Shown here in pieces: positions 42,605 through 52,347 of a stretch of 64,000 nucleotides of DNA (the first letter of the stretch is position 1; each line of letters opens with the position of its first letter). The position numbers and the translations under genes are program-made. The stretch is taken from positions 1 through 64,000 of the forward strand of contig UBKJ01000011.1 of assembly GCA_900465915.1 (NCBI GenBank). The letters run 5' to 3'. The notes under the pieces were generated by a model. That model made no database searches. It worked only from the letters and a program-made list of their open reading frames with translations, and was not told the origin of the DNA. The DNA is from Hyphomicrobiales bacterium (lineage in GTDB: Bacteria; Pseudomonadota; Alphaproteobacteria; Rhizobiales; Rhizobiaceae).

Positions 42605-43483
42605 TCAGCCTTTCACAGCGCCCGCCGTCAGCCCGCGCACGAAATAGCGGCCCGCGACGATATAGACAATAAGGGTGGGAACGGCCGCGATCATCGCCGA
42701 GGCCATGTCGACATTGTAGGGTTTGCGCCCCAGCGTGACGCTGACGATGTTGTTCAGGGCCACCGTCACCGGCGCCGACTTGCCGGAGGTGAAGCTGACG
42801 CCGAACAGGAAGTCGTTCCAGATCTGGGTGAACTGCCAGATGCAGCAGACGACGACGATCGGAACGGCCGCCGGCAGCATGATGGAGAAGAAGATGCGGA
42901 AGAATCCCGCGCCGTCGATCTGCGCCGCCTTGGTCAGCTCGTCGGGCACGGTGACGAAATAATTGCGGAAGAACAGCGTCGTGAAGGTGATCCCATAGAC
43001 CGTGTGGACGAAGACCAAGCCGTAGATGGAACCCGCCAGCCCGAGCCAGCCCAGGACCTGCGCCATCGGCAATATCACCGCCTGGAAAGGCAGGAAGCAG
43101 CCGAACAGGATCATCCCGAAGATGACGTTCGATCCCCTGAAGCGCCATTTGGTCAAAACGTAGCCGTTGATCCCGCCGAGCACGGTCGAAAACAGCACCG
43201 CCGGCGCGACCATGAGCAGGGAATTGAGGAAATAGGGTTTCAGGCCGCTGCATTCGGTCCCGATGCAGGCCGTGCTCCAGGCCTGGCGCCAGGCGTCGAG
43301 CGTGAAATGCTGAGGCAGGCCGATGAAGGAGCCGGCGTAGATTTCGTCCAGCGGCTTCAGCGAGGTGAAGACCAGAACCCAGAGCGGCATCAGGTAGAAG
43401 GCCGCCATCGCGAGAAGAAGGCCGTAGATGAAGAGGCGGCCCATCAGCCGCTTGCGGCGGGAGGAGCGGATTCTAGCGGCCAT
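42605..43483 (-). CDS. carbohydrate ABC transporter permease (MalG type)
   Basis: A 292-residue six-helix permease whose EAA loop is partly changed (KAAQIDGAGFFRIFFSIMLP). The ATG at 43483 has GGGAGG six bases upstream; an in-frame GTG one codon earlier is less likely. Its start overlaps the end of the MalF-type permease gene by 11 bases. A periplasmic segment contains two cysteines (ACIGTECSG), unusual for the family. Confidence 0.88.
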   Translation of the reverse strand: MAARIRSSRRKRLMGRLFIYGLLLAMAAFYLMPLWVLVFTSLKPLDEIYAGSFIGLPQHFTLDAWRQAWSTACIGTECSGLKPYFLNSLLMVAPAVLFSTVLGGINGYVLTKWRFRGSNVIFGMILFGCFLPFQAVILPMAQVLGWLGLAGSIYGLVFVHTVYGITFTTLFFRNYFVTVPDELTKAAQIDGAGFFRIFFSIMLPAAVPIVVVCCIWQFTQIWNDFLFGVSFTSGKSAPVTVALNNIVSVTLGRKPYNVDMASAMIAAVPTLIVYIVAGRYFVRGLTAGAVKG

Positions 43484-44366
43484 CACGATCCTCCCGCAGT
43501 TCGGAATAGAGATAGGGGACGATCACCGCCGCGACGGTCATCAGCATCATCATGGCGCTCGCGGCGCCCAGCCCCATCTGGTTGCGCCGGAAGGTGGCGG
43601 AGAACATGAAGGTGGACGGCATCTCCGTCGCCGTGCCGGGGCCTGCGTTGGTGAGGGCCAGCACCAGGTCGAAGCTCTTGATCGATATGTAGCTGAGCAG
43701 GATCAGCACCGACATGAAGGCGGGGCGCAGCATCGGCACGATGACCGACAGGTAGATGCGCGGCAGGCCCGCCCCCTCGATCTGCGCGGCCTTGATGATC
43801 GAATTGTCGATCCCGCGCAGTCCGGCGAGGAAGATCGCCATGGCGAAGCCGGTCGACTGCCAGACCGCCGCGATCACGATGCAGTAGATGGCGTATTCGG
43901 GCCGGGTGATCCAGTCGAAGACGAAGCTGCCCCAGCCGAGCTCGTTGACGATCTTCTGCACGCCCAGCGTCGGGTTGAGGATCCATTTCCAGGCCGTACC
44001 GGTGACGATGAAGGACAGCGCCATCGGATAGAGATAGATGGCGCGCAACGCGCCCTCGGCGCGGATGTTCTGGTCGAGGAGGATGGCGATCAGCAGGCCG
44101 AGAAGGATGACGATTGCGAGGAACAGGACGGTGAAGATGACGAGGTTGGCGACCGCCGTGTGCCAGCGGGGCGTCGACCACAGGCGCACATATTGCTCCA
44201 CCCCGACGAAGTCGTATTTCGGCACCATTTTCGACGAGGAAAACGAGATCCAGGCCGTCCAGGCGATGAACAGATAGACGCCGACGAACATCAGCAGGAC
44301 GCTGGGCGCCATGACGATCTGCGGCAGGCCGCGAAGGATCCGGTCCTTGAGAGAGTGAGGGCGCAA
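43473..44366 (-). CDS. carbohydrate ABC transporter permease (MalF type), probable TTG start
   Basis: A permease with six helices and an EAA-type loop (KAAQIEGAGLPRIYLSVIVP). The TTG at 44366 has AAGGAGG five bases upstream, so I use it (297 residues). An ATG at 44408 would add 14 residues but is buried inside a nine-base-pair GC hairpin with no ribosome site. The gene follows the binding-protein gene and overlaps the next permease. Confidence 0.85.
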   Translation of the reverse strand: MRPHSLKDRILRGLPQIVMAPSVLLMFVGVYLFIAWTAWISFSSSKMVPKYDFVGVEQYVRLWSTPRWHTAVANLVIFTVLFLAIVILLGLLIAILLDQNIRAEGALRAIYLYPMALSFIVTGTAWKWILNPTLGVQKIVNELGWGSFVFDWITRPEYAIYCIVIAAVWQSTGFAMAIFLAGLRGIDNSIIKAAQIEGAGLPRIYLSVIVPMLRPAFMSVLILLSYISIKSFDLVLALTNAGPGTATEMPSTFMFSATFRRNQMGLGAASAMMMLMTVAAVIVPYLYSELREDRDGR

Positions 44367-44397
44367 GGCTGCCTCCTTGTGTTGCCGTTCGGCCAGA

Positions 44398-44419
44398 CCG
44401 CCCGCCATAAGGCGGGCGG
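44398..44419 (-). terminator. stable hairpin between binding-protein and permease genes
   Basis: CCGCCCGCC (44398-44406) and GGCGGGCGG (44411-44419) form a nine-base-pair stem with a four-base loop, 15 bases past the binding-protein stop. Such hairpins protect the 3' end of the binding-protein mRNA or partly end transcription, so that more binding protein than permease is made. Confidence 0.55.
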
Positions 44420-44433
44420 CCGGCGCGACCGGA

Positions 44434-45687
44434 TCATTCCGCGTTCTTGAGGCCCTCGTCGAGAAGCTTGACCGCCTGCGCCGACGACATGTCGGAGACG
44501 AAGAACTGCCCGACCACGTCCAGGAAGACGGAGGAGAATTGCGACGGCGTGGACAGGCTGTCGGTCAGCGTGCCGACCATGGCGTTGGCCTTCAGCGCGG
44601 CGGCGCGGTCCTCGAAGCTGCGCTTGGCGCAGGCGTCGAAATCGTCCATCGGAATGTCCGTCCGCGCCGGGATGGAGCCCTTGATCAGGCTGAAATTCTT
44701 CTGCACCGTCGGGTCCATGATCGATTCCGCCCAGGCGTCCTGGCCTGCCGCCACCGAGGCGTCCTTGTTCTTGAACATGCCGAACGTGTCGGAGACGAAC
44801 TTGTAGTTGGGCTTGTCGGTCGGCGTCGGGAAGCACAGGAAATCCTGGCCCGGCTTCAGGCCCTTGTTGAGGAACTCGCCCTTGGCCCAGTCGCCCATGA
44901 TCTGCATGCCCGCCTTGCCCGAGGCGACCATGGCGCTGGCCACCGACCAGTCGCGGCCGGAAAGGCCGTCGTCGGTCAGCCCGCGGATCTCGCGCAGCAT
45001 GTCGAAGGCCTTGGTCATCTCCGGCCCGGTCAGCGCCGCCTCGTCATGCTCGGTCACGACCTTGCGGAAGAAATCCGCGCCGTTCTCGTCGATCAGGATC
45101 GCCTCGAATATCTGCATCACCTGCCAGCTCTCGTCCGACATGGCGATGGGGGTGACGCCGGCGGCCTTGAGCTTCTTCGCCTCGGCGATCAGCTCCTCCC
45201 AGCTCTTGGGCTCGGTCAGGCCATATTTGTCGAAGATCGCCTTGTTGGCCCAGACCCAGTTCTGGCGGTGCATGTCGACCGAGACGGCGAAGAAGTCGCT
45301 GTCGCGCTTGAGGAAGGGCAGCAGCGCCGGCGGCAGCACGGCCTCCCAGCCCTCCTTGGCGTAGAGATCGTTGAGCGAGCGCAGCGCGCCCTCCTCGGCC
45401 CAGCCGATCCCCTCCTGCCCGAGAAGCTGCATGGTGGCCGGCGCGTCGCCGGCGGCGATCCGCGTGCGCAGGACCTGGTTGGCGTTGGCGCCGTTGTTGC
45501 CGCCGACCGCGCTGTCGACCCAGGTGTAGCCGCGCGACGCCAGGTTGTCGGTGATGACCTTCAGCGCCTTGACCTCGCTTTCGGCGGTCCACTGGTGGAT
45601 GCCCTCCACCTTGCCGCCCGCGAAAGCGTGGCCGGCCATCGGCAGCGCCACGACAGTGGCCATGAGGATTCTGGAAATTCTAGACAT
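44434..45687 (-). CDS. periplasmic sugar-binding protein (GtsA/AraN-like)
   Basis: A 417-residue family 1 binding protein with a Sec signal ending AFA and blocks typical of the glucose/mannose GtsA-like group (GIHQWTAESEVKALKVITDN, YTWVDSAVGGNNGANANQVL, MGDWAKGEF). A GAGGTG site precedes the ATG at 45687; longer frames run into the HisD-like gene. It is the first gene of the transporter unit, 56 bases after the HisD-like gene in the same direction, so the dehydrogenase probably acts on the imported compound. Confidence 0.9.
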   Translation of the reverse strand: MSRISRILMATVVALPMAGHAFAGGKVEGIHQWTAESEVKALKVITDNLASRGYTWVDSAVGGNNGANANQVLRTRIAAGDAPATMQLLGQEGIGWAEEGALRSLNDLYAKEGWEAVLPPALLPFLKRDSDFFAVSVDMHRQNWVWANKAIFDKYGLTEPKSWEELIAEAKKLKAAGVTPIAMSDESWQVMQIFEAILIDENGADFFRKVVTEHDEAALTGPEMTKAFDMLREIRGLTDDGLSGRDWSVASAMVASGKAGMQIMGDWAKGEFLNKGLKPGQDFLCFPTPTDKPNYKFVSDTFGMFKNKDASVAAGQDAWAESIMDPTVQKNFSLIKGSIPARTDIPMDDFDACAKRSFEDRAAALKANAMVGTLTDSLSTPSQFSSVFLDVVGQFFVSDMSSAQAVKLLDEGLKNAE

Positions 45688-45743
45688 GTTCACCTCTTTT
45701 ATTGGAATGAATCCCACGACCTTTCGTCGGGACAGCGGAAATT

Positions 45744-47054
45744 TCAGTCGGGGTCGACCGCCATGGCGTAGCCGACGTTCCTGCGGCCGTAGCGGCGGAC
45801 GCGCAGATTGGCCTGCTCGGCGTGGCCGGCGAAGCCTTCCATGAGACAGAGCCGCGAGCCGTAGGCCCCGATCATCGCCGAGGCCTCGTCGGTGAGGACG
45901 CGCTGATAGGTGCAGGTCTTGAGGAACTTGCCGACCCAGAGCCCGCCCGTGTAGCGCGCCGCCTTGAGCGTCGGCAGCGTGTGGTTGGTGCCGATCACCT
46001 TGTCGCCGAAGGCCACGTTGGTCCGCGCGCCGAGGAACAGCGCGCCGTAATTGGTCATATGGTCGAGGAAATAATCGGGGTCCGCCGTCAGCACCTGGAC
46101 GTGCTCGGACGCGACGCGGTCGGCCTCGGCCGCCATTTCCTCCAGCGTATCGCACAGGATGATCTGGCCGCAATCCGCCCAGGCCTTGCCGGCGATCGCC
46201 GCCGTCGGCAGCACCGTCAGGAGCCGCTCGATCTCGCGCAGCGTCTCGCGCGCCAGCGCCTCGGAATTGGTGATGAGGACGGCGGGCGAATTGGGGCCGT
46301 GCTCCGCCTGCCCCAGCAGGTCCGTCGCCACCATCTCCCCGTCCGCCGTGTCGTCGGCGATGACGAGCGTCTCGGTGGGGCCGGCGAAAAGGTCGATGCC
46401 GACCTGGCCGAACATCAGCCGCTTGGCCTCGGCGACATAGGCGTTGCCGGGGCCGGCGAGCATGTCGACGGCGCGGATCGTCTCCGTGCCGTAGCCCATG
46501 GCCGCGATCGCCTGCACGCCGCCGAGCACGTAGATCTCGTCGGCGCCGGCGAGGGCCTGCGCCGCGACGATCTTCGAGGCGATGGCGCCCTTGAAGGGCG
46601 GCGCGCAGGTGATGACGCGGCCGCAGCCCGCCACCTTCGCCGTCAGCACCGTCATATGGGCGGAAGCCAGCAGCGGATATTTGCCGCCCGGCACGTAGCA
46701 GCCGACATTGGCGACCGGGATGTTGCGATGGCCGAGCACGACGCCGGGCAGCGTCTCGACCTCGAGGTCAGCGATCGTCGCGCGCTGCGCCTCGGCGAAA
46801 TTGCGGATCTGGGCTTGAGCGAAGTCGAGGTCAAGGCGCTCCCGCCGGCTCAGCCCGTCGACGCAGGCGCGGATTTCCGCCTCGTCGAGACGATAGGTCT
46901 CACGATCCAACCCGTCGAACCGGACGCTCAGCCGGCGCACGGCGGCGTCGCCGCCTTCCCGCACCTCGCGCAGCAGGGCCTCGACCGCCGCGGTGACCGC
47001 CGGGTCCGAGGTCGAACCCTGGTCGATCGGCGCGGTCTTGATGTGACGGATCAT
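45744..47054 (-). CDS. HisD-family catabolic dehydrogenase
   Basis: The 436-residue NAD-dependent enzyme has the histidinol dehydrogenase fold: [31 protein letters not shown], the zinc ligands in LLGQAEHGP, the catalytic ASEH and [20 protein letters not shown]. The latter block differs from biosynthetic HisD, and there is no other his gene nearby. Such paralogs (for example HpsN of dihydroxypropanesulfonate degradation) oxidise an alcohol to an acid in two steps. It sits at the head of a sugar ABC operon and divergent from an XRE regulator. Likely a catabolic alcohol dehydrogenase; the substrate is unknown. GGAAAGG lies nine bases before the ATG. Confidence 0.85.
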   Translation of the reverse strand: MIRHIKTAPIDQGSTSDPAVTAAVEALLREVREGGDAAVRRLSVRFDGLDRETYRLDEAEIRACVDGLSRRERLDLDFAQAQIRNFAEAQRATIADLEVETLPGVVLGHRNIPVANVGCYVPGGKYPLLASAHMTVLTAKVAGCGRVITCAPPFKGAIASKIVAAQALAGADEIYVLGGVQAIAAMGYGTETIRAVDMLAGPGNAYVAEAKRLMFGQVGIDLFAGPTETLVIADDTADGEMVATDLLGQAEHGPNSPAVLITNSEALARETLREIERLLTVLPTAAIAGKAWADCGQIILCDTLEEMAAEADRVASEHVQVLTADPDYFLDHMTNYGALFLGARTNVAFGDKVIGTNHTLPTLKAARYTGGLWVGKFLKTCTYQRVLTDEASAMIGAYGSRLCLMEGFAGHAEQANLRVRRYGRRNVGYAMAVDPD

Positions 47055-47309
47055 GATGTTAAGCCTTTCCTGGGCAGCCCCGCCGGCCGCCGGCCGGGCG
47101 GCGCTCCGCCGTCGGCCGCGGTGAGAAACCGGCCCCGGGCGAATGGCGACGATGCGTTTTCTGTCGGTTGAGGATGCGTTCAGCCTGTCACGTTCCCTGA
47201 TGTCGGCCGCCCCCAGAGCGTCAAGGGCGACCTCCTTTATGCGGCCATCGTCCGGCAGAAGGGCTTGCGTTACAACTTCGCATCGCGCAAATTGCTGACG
47301 CACCCTGAC

Positions 47310-47332
47310 GCACAGCGTGTGCAACCCTTGCA
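47310..47332. promoter_or_regulatory. two adjacent palindromes before the XRE gene
   Basis: GCACA-GCG-TGTGC (47310-47322) and TGCAA-CCC-TTGCA (47320-47332) lie back to back 11 bases before the XRE ATG, in the 289-base region between it and the divergent HisD-like gene. They are candidate binding sites for the XRE regulator on both promoters. Confidence 0.4.
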
Positions 47333-47343
47333 AGTGTGGGACC

Positions 47344-48171
47344 ATGACCGACGCGACATCGGACCGAACCGCGAATTTCGCCGCCAACCTGCGCTATATC
47401 TGCGACCAGCGCGGTTCGATCTCGCATATCTGCCGCAAGATCCAGATCAACCGGCAGCAGTTCAACAAATACCTGTCGGGGCGGCACCTGCCGTCCTCGG
47501 CCAATATCAGGGCGATCGCCGATCATTTCGGCCTCGACCCCGAGATCCTGTTCTCGCCGGCCGACGAGGTGCGCGCGCTCATAGACGGCAATTTCTTCGG
47601 CACGCTCAGTCGGCTGCGCGCCGAGCCGCAGGTGCAGAAATTCCTGACGGCGATCCTTTCCGTGCCTGACTCCGCCGAGCAGGCGCTGGTCGGGGTCTAT
47701 GACCGCTACCAGTTCTCGTCCATCTATCCGCGCAAGATCCTGCGCGCCTCCCTGTGCATCTATCGCGGCAAGGACATGCTGCAGCACGTCTATGTCGAGC
47801 ATTTCCCCAGCCCGGACGACCCCGGCAAGACGGCCTATACGTTCAAATATCATGGCTTCATCCTGCCCATCCAGGGCCGGCTGTTCACGGTCGATTTCGA
47901 GACCGTGCAGCGCAACGAGATGACCTTCGGCATCTATTCATCGGTGCAGCGCAGCTCGAAGCGCTTCATCATGGGCATCACCAGCGGCGTTGCCGCGACC
48001 ATGTTCCGCCAGCCCTTCTCCACCCGCATCGCCCTGCATTATCGCGGCCCGGGCCTGCTGAAGCGCGAGGATCTGAGCAAGACCACGACGCTCGACCTCA
48101 ACGATCCGTCGATCCCGCGCGAGGTGCGCGCCTATCTCGGCGACACGCCGGACATGATCATGCCGAGCTAG
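47344..48171 (+). CDS. XRE-family transcriptional regulator
   Basis: The 275-residue protein has an N-terminal Cro/CI-type helix-turn-helix ([20 protein letters not shown] ... [20 protein letters not shown]) and a C-terminal domain of about 190 residues that I do not recognise, presumably effector-binding. The ATG at 47344 is preferred to a frame extension at 47317 that would cross the palindromes. It is divergent from the HisD/sugar-transport unit and upstream of the aspartase-like and ThDP enzyme genes, and probably controls one or both. Confidence 0.82.
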   Translation: MTDATSDRTANFAANLRYICDQRGSISHICRKIQINRQQFNKYLSGRHLPSSANIRAIADHFGLDPEILFSPADEVRALIDGNFFGTLSRLRAEPQVQKFLTAILSVPDSAEQALVGVYDRYQFSSIYPRKILRASLCIYRGKDMLQHVYVEHFPSPDDPGKTAYTFKYHGFILPIQGRLFTVDFETVQRNEMTFGIYSSVQRSSKRFIMGITSGVAATMFRQPFSTRIALHYRGPGLLKREDLSKTTTLDLNDPSIPREVRAYLGDTPDMIMPS

Positions 48172-48319
48172 CCGGCCCGGTTGCGTCTAATCGCGTCAGA
48201 TTTTCCGCAAGAGCGAAATGGGAAAGCGGCGCGCTTCATGGTCTGTCTCGGATAGGCCAGCCGCGCCAAAGACCGAACGTCGCGCCTGTCCTATCGCAAA
48301 AAAGACAGGACGACGCAGC

Positions 48320-49381
48320 ATGAGCCCCATTGATCCGCTCTACAGCCGCAAACGGATCGAACACGACGCCCTCGGCCCGATGGAGGTGCCGTTCGGGGCG
48401 CTCTACGGGATAAAAACGGCGCGGGCGCTGCGCAACGTCCCGGTCTCGGGCGTCGCCATCGGCCGGTTTCCCGAGCTGATCGGGGCGCTGGCGCTGGTCA
48501 AGAAGGCCGCGGCGCGGGCCAACGCCCGCCTCGGCGGATTGCCGGCGGCCAAGGCCGACCTCATCGGCAAGGTCTGCGACGAGATCGTCGCCGGCCAGCA
48601 TCTCGACCATTTCCGCGTCGACGTCCTGCAGGGCGGCGCGGGCGCGGCGACCAACGCGAACATGAACGAGGTGATCGCCAATCGCGGGCTGGAGATGATG
48701 GGCCGCGCCAACGGCGATTACGCCCGCCTCCATCCCGACCGCGACGTCAACCGCGCGCAATCGGCGGAAGCGGTCTATCGCGCCACGATCCGTCTCGCCT
48801 TGCTGGCGGCCGTCCCGCGGCTTGCGGACGCGCTGCGGCTGCTGGCGGCGGCTTTCGAGGACAGGGAGGCGCTGGTGGCCTATGGCGCGGCCGTCCGCGA
48901 CGACCTGCGCCGCCTCGACGAGGCCGCGGCGCTCCTGTGCGAGATCGATTTTGGCGGGACGGAAAGCGCGCCCGGCCATGGCGAAGCCGTGATCGGCGAA
49001 CTGGCCGGGCTGAGCAGCCTGCCGCTCGCGCCCGTCCGCGCCCCCGTCGAGCCGGGCCGGCATATCGGGACGCTGACCCATGTTTCGAGCCTGTTCAGGC
49101 GGATCGCGACCGGGCTGTCCCGGATCGCCGACGATCTGCGGCCCGCGCCGGGAAAGGCGGAGCCCGCCATCCCCGACATGGTCAACCAGGTCGCGTTCCA
49201 CGCGATCGGCTCGGACCTGACCATCGCCTTCGCGGCGGAGGGCGGGCGGGCGCGGTCCGCCGCCTTCGAGCCGCTGATCGCTTACGAACTCCTCAAATCC
49301 GTCGCGCTTCTTCGCAACGCCGCCGAGCTTTTCCGCGTGCGCTGCGTGGAGGAGATCGGCGCCGACGGGGACTGGTGTTGA
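48320..49381 (+). CDS. aspartase/fumarase-superfamily protein lacking catalytic motifs
   Basis: The 353-residue protein aligns by eye with aspartate ammonia-lyase from its start (GPMEVPFGALYGIKTARALRN, FPELIGALALVKKAAARAN, DVLQGGAGAATNANMNEVIA). It is about 115 residues shorter, however. The QSTNDVYPT motif reads QSAEAVYRA, the TQLQDAVP segment is deleted, and the GSSxMPxKVNP catalytic loop is reduced to APGKAEPAIPDMVNQV, so the catalytic Ser is lost. The reading frame is otherwise clean. It is probably a pseudoenzyme or an enzyme with changed activity rather than a working aspartase. A modest AGGA lies nine bases before the ATG. Confidence 0.8.
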   Translation: MSPIDPLYSRKRIEHDALGPMEVPFGALYGIKTARALRNVPVSGVAIGRFPELIGALALVKKAAARANARLGGLPAAKADLIGKVCDEIVAGQHLDHFRVDVLQGGAGAATNANMNEVIANRGLEMMGRANGDYARLHPDRDVNRAQSAEAVYRATIRLALLAAVPRLADALRLLAAAFEDREALVAYGAAVRDDLRRLDEAAALLCEIDFGGTESAPGHGEAVIGELAGLSSLPLAPVRAPVEPGRHIGTLTHVSSLFRRIATGLSRIADDLRPAPGKAEPAIPDMVNQVAFHAIGSDLTIAFAAEGGRARSAAFEPLIAYELLKSVALLRNAAELFRVRCVEEIGADGDWC

Positions 49382-49566
49382 CAGCTCGCTCTCCCCTGAA
49401 GCGTTTTTCGGGAAAAGTGCTTCTATTTGCGTCAGGTAAAAGAGGCTTGCGCAATTGCCGCGATCCCCGGCCTCGACCATGCTGAACTGTCAGAACTTGA
49501 CTGGCGACATCCTTCGATCCGACCGCCAGGAACGACCAACACCCGAGATCACAAATGGAGGTCCAG

Positions 49567-51399
49567 ATGAAACTCGAAAAGAATATCGCGGAGGCGAGCC
49601 GGACAAGGACGATGACGGGCGGCGAGATCATCGTCGACCATCTGATCCGCGAAGGCGTCACCCATGTGTTCGGCATTCCCGGCCATGGCGACACGGCGCT
49701 GATGGACGCCTTCGTCGACAGGAAGGGCGAGATCGACCTGCTTCCCGCCATGCACGAGCAGAACGCCTCCCACATGGCCGACGGCTTCTATCGCGCCTCG
49801 GGCAAGGTCGCGGCCGTGGTGACCTCCATCGGGCCGGGCGCCACCAACACGCTGACCGGCGTCGCCACCGCCTACGCCGACTCCCTGCCCCAATTGCTGA
49901 TCACCGGCGGCGTCCACACCTATATGATGGGCCGCGGCGTCCTGCAGGAGCTGGACCGTCCCCATTCGGACAATTTCCCCCGCATGGCCGAGCCGGTCGT
50001 CAAGCGCTGGTTCAATCCGAGCCATGTCGAGCAGATTCCCAACATGATGGAGCAGGCCTTCAACGCCATGCTCGAAGGCCGCAAGGGCCCGGTCCTGGTC
50101 AACGTGCCGCAGGACGTGCAGGCGGAAGCCGCCGAAGTCACGATCGGGGACGGCCGCAAGCGCCGCACGGGCGCCAGGCTCTACGGCGACCCGCATTATA
50201 TCGCCGAGGCGGTCGAGCTGCTGCTGTCGGCCGAGCGCCCGGTGCTGCTCGCCGGCGGCGGCGTGATCCAGGCCGAGGCGACGGAGGAACTGAAGGCGAT
50301 CGCCGAATTCCTCGGCGCGCCGGTCACCACCTCCTTCATGGGCAAGGGCGCCTTCCCCGAGGATCATCCGCTTTTCGCCTGCGCCTGCGGCGATCTCGGC
50401 TCCATTCCCGGCAACGCCATGACCCGCTCGGCGGACGTGCTCCTGGCCATCGGCTGCCGCTTCTCGGACCGCATCACCTCCTCCTACAAGCAGGGCGTCA
50501 CCTTCGACATCCCGAAGACCAAGCTGATCCAGGTCGACCTCGACGGCTTCGAGATCGGCAAGAACTATCCGGTCGAGGTCGGCGTCCTCGGCGACGCCAA
50601 GGCCGTGCTCGGCGCCATCCTCGAAGGGCTGAAAGCCAAGGGCCAGCCGCGTGACTATCGCCAGACGGAGCAATTCAGGGAGCTGGAGCAGCGCAAGGTC
50701 GAATGGGAGGAATTCCTCCGTCCGCTGCGCACCGCCGACGTGCGGCCGATGACGGCGAGCCGGGTCCTGGTGGAGGCGCGCAAGGCGCTGCCGCGCGACA
50801 CGATCGTGGTGACCGACAGCTCCAACCCGCAGAACCAGGTGTTCAACGAATTCCCGGTCTACGGCCCGCGCCAGCACATCACGCCGGGCGGCATGTCGGG
50901 GATCGGCTTCGCCCTGCCGGCGGCGATCGGCGCCAAGCTGGGCGCGCCCGACGCGCCGGTCTGCGCCATCTTCGGCGACGGCGCGTTCCTGCAGACGGGC
51001 ACCGAGCTCGCCACCGCGGCGATGCTGGGGACGCCGGTGATCTTCCTCGTCATCAACAATGGCGGCTGGGGCGCCATCCGCAACCTGCAGCTCAACATGT
51101 TCGGCGAGGATCGCGAGATCATCACCAACTTCACCACCCCGGACGGCCAGAAATGGATGGCGGATTGCGCGGGCGTGGCGAAATCGCTGGGCTGCGAGGC
51201 GGAGCGGGTCGTGGACCCGTCTGAGATCGGGCCGGCGATCGAGCGCGCCCTGGCTTCGGGCAAGCCCTATCTGATCGACGCGGTCACCGCCATCGAGCGT
51301 CCCTATTCCAACATGCACGTCACCGGCTGGTGGGACATCACCGTCCCCGCCTATCTGGGCGATCTGCGCGACAAATACGTCAAGGGCCGCGGCTTCTAG
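49567..51399 (+). CDS. thiamine-diphosphate-dependent enzyme (acetolactate synthase-like)
   Basis: The 610-residue protein has the three-domain ThDP layout: Pyr domain with the activating Glu in AMHEQNASHMADGFYR, central domain, and PP domain with the GDG...NN motif (FGDGAFLQTG ... VINNGGWG). The ATG at 49567 has GGAGG five bases upstream, better than the ATG four codons before it. Family members include acetolactate synthase, glyoxylate carboligase and IolD; which reaction it runs is unclear, as no acetolactate synthase small subunit is near. It is followed by an unknown protein and a GMC oxidoreductase in the same direction. Confidence 0.83.
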   Translation: MKLEKNIAEASRTRTMTGGEIIVDHLIREGVTHVFGIPGHGDTALMDAFVDRKGEIDLLPAMHEQNASHMADGFYRASGKVAAVVTSIGPGATNTLTGVATAYADSLPQLLITGGVHTYMMGRGVLQELDRPHSDNFPRMAEPVVKRWFNPSHVEQIPNMMEQAFNAMLEGRKGPVLVNVPQDVQAEAAEVTIGDGRKRRTGARLYGDPHYIAEAVELLLSAERPVLLAGGGVIQAEATEELKAIAEFLGAPVTTSFMGKGAFPEDHPLFACACGDLGSIPGNAMTRSADVLLAIGCRFSDRITSSYKQGVTFDIPKTKLIQVDLDGFEIGKNYPVEVGVLGDAKAVLGAILEGLKAKGQPRDYRQTEQFRELEQRKVEWEEFLRPLRTADVRPMTASRVLVEARKALPRDTIVVTDSSNPQNQVFNEFPVYGPRQHITPGGMSGIGFALPAAIGAKLGAPDAPVCAIFGDGAFLQTGTELATAAMLGTPVIFLVINNGGWGAIRNLQLNMFGEDREIITNFTTPDGQKWMADCAGVAKSLGCEAERVVDPSEIGPAIERALASGKPYLIDAVTAIERPYSNMHVTGWWDITVPAYLGDLRDKYVKGRGF

Positions 51400-51470
51400 A
51401 GCATTTTGCAGCCAAATGGAAACATTTGGCGTCGCATAAATGCGGCGAAAACAAATAGCTGTAGGCCGGG
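51397..51470. repeat. Rhizobiales-type intergenic repeat, variant
   Basis: From the stop of the ThDP gene, TCTAGAGCATTTTGCAGCC and the following AAATGG...ATTTGG and AAATGCG segments resemble, from memory, a short dispersed intergenic element common in Hyphomicrobiales. CCAAATG at 51413-51419 and CATTTGG at 51424-51430 form a stem. Only one copy is in the window, so this cannot be tested here. Confidence 0.35.
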
Positions 51471-51559
51471 AAGCCTTCTCTTTCCCCGCCCGATCGGAGA
51501 AGATCGGGCTCGCTCTCCGGGCGCGCCGGCGCCCGGAGAGCGCCCATCGGAGAACACCT

Positions 51560-52258
51560 ATGACGCAATCCAATCGCCGCCGCACCCTCGCCTTCGACGG
51601 CAGGTTCGTCCGCGCCGAACTGATCGAGGACGCGCGCGACGCAACCGTGCGGGGCGTGGTCACCAATCTTTCCAACGAACCGATGATCCTCGGCGGGGAC
51701 GTTCCGGGCGTGATCCCGCCGTGGAAATCGACCATTCTCCACGACGGCGTCATTGCCAGGGCCGAGCGCGTTTCGGTGGTGGACGTGCCGACGGCCGAGA
51801 ATCTTGGCGGCGTCGTCTTCGACGGCTGGGATTGGTTCGGCGACCGCATGGCGGAATTTCCGCGCACGACGCCGCTCTATATCTCGCCCAAGGACGTGGC
51901 GGGAACCGTCGAGATCAATCCGTGGCGCTTCGCCAACCATCCCGAGCCGCGCGCCGAGAGCGCGCTTTACGACATCCACCTCAATCTGTGGTGGGCGCCG
52001 CCCAGGACCGACGCCGCGATCCACAACGCGCATGATTTCCTGGAGATCCACACCCAGATCTTCGGCCAGGGCCGCATTCAGCTTTTCCGCGACGAGGCGG
52101 GCCGCGATCTTTACCGCGAATTGTCGGCGGCGCCGGGCGACACCCACGATCCGATCGTCCATGTCGAGGGCTTGCGGTCGTTCCGCTATCCCTGGCACCG
52201 GGGCTGGACCGACGATAGCTGCGTGTGGATGGCGATCGAGCTGCATCCCAGGAACTGA
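51560..52258 (+). CDS. conserved-looking protein of unknown function (232 aa), possible cupin fold
   Basis: I do not recognise this soluble protein. It has no signal peptide. A His/Glu-containing segment HNAHDFLEIHTQIFGQGRI followed by further beta-type stretches, and Gly-rich turns, suggest a cupin-like beta-barrel with a possible metal site, but this is tentative. It is rich in Trp (for example WDWF and LNLWWAP). It lies 160 bases after the ThDP enzyme and 89 bases before the GMC oxidoreductase on the same strand, so it probably belongs to the same pathway. Confidence 0.7.
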   Translation: MTQSNRRRTLAFDGRFVRAELIEDARDATVRGVVTNLSNEPMILGGDVPGVIPPWKSTILHDGVIARAERVSVVDVPTAENLGGVVFDGWDWFGDRMAEFPRTTPLYISPKDVAGTVEINPWRFANHPEPRAESALYDIHLNLWWAPPRTDAAIHNAHDFLEIHTQIFGQGRIQLFRDEAGRDLYRELSAAPGDTHDPIVHVEGLRSFRYPWHRGWTDDSCVWMAIELHPRN

Positions 52259-52347
52259 CCCCGCGCGCCAAACGCGCCGGGAACGCCGCCGCCGCGGGCC
52301 GGGCGGCGGCCGGAGGAGACAGGCCCAGGCGCATGGAGAGCCGCCCC

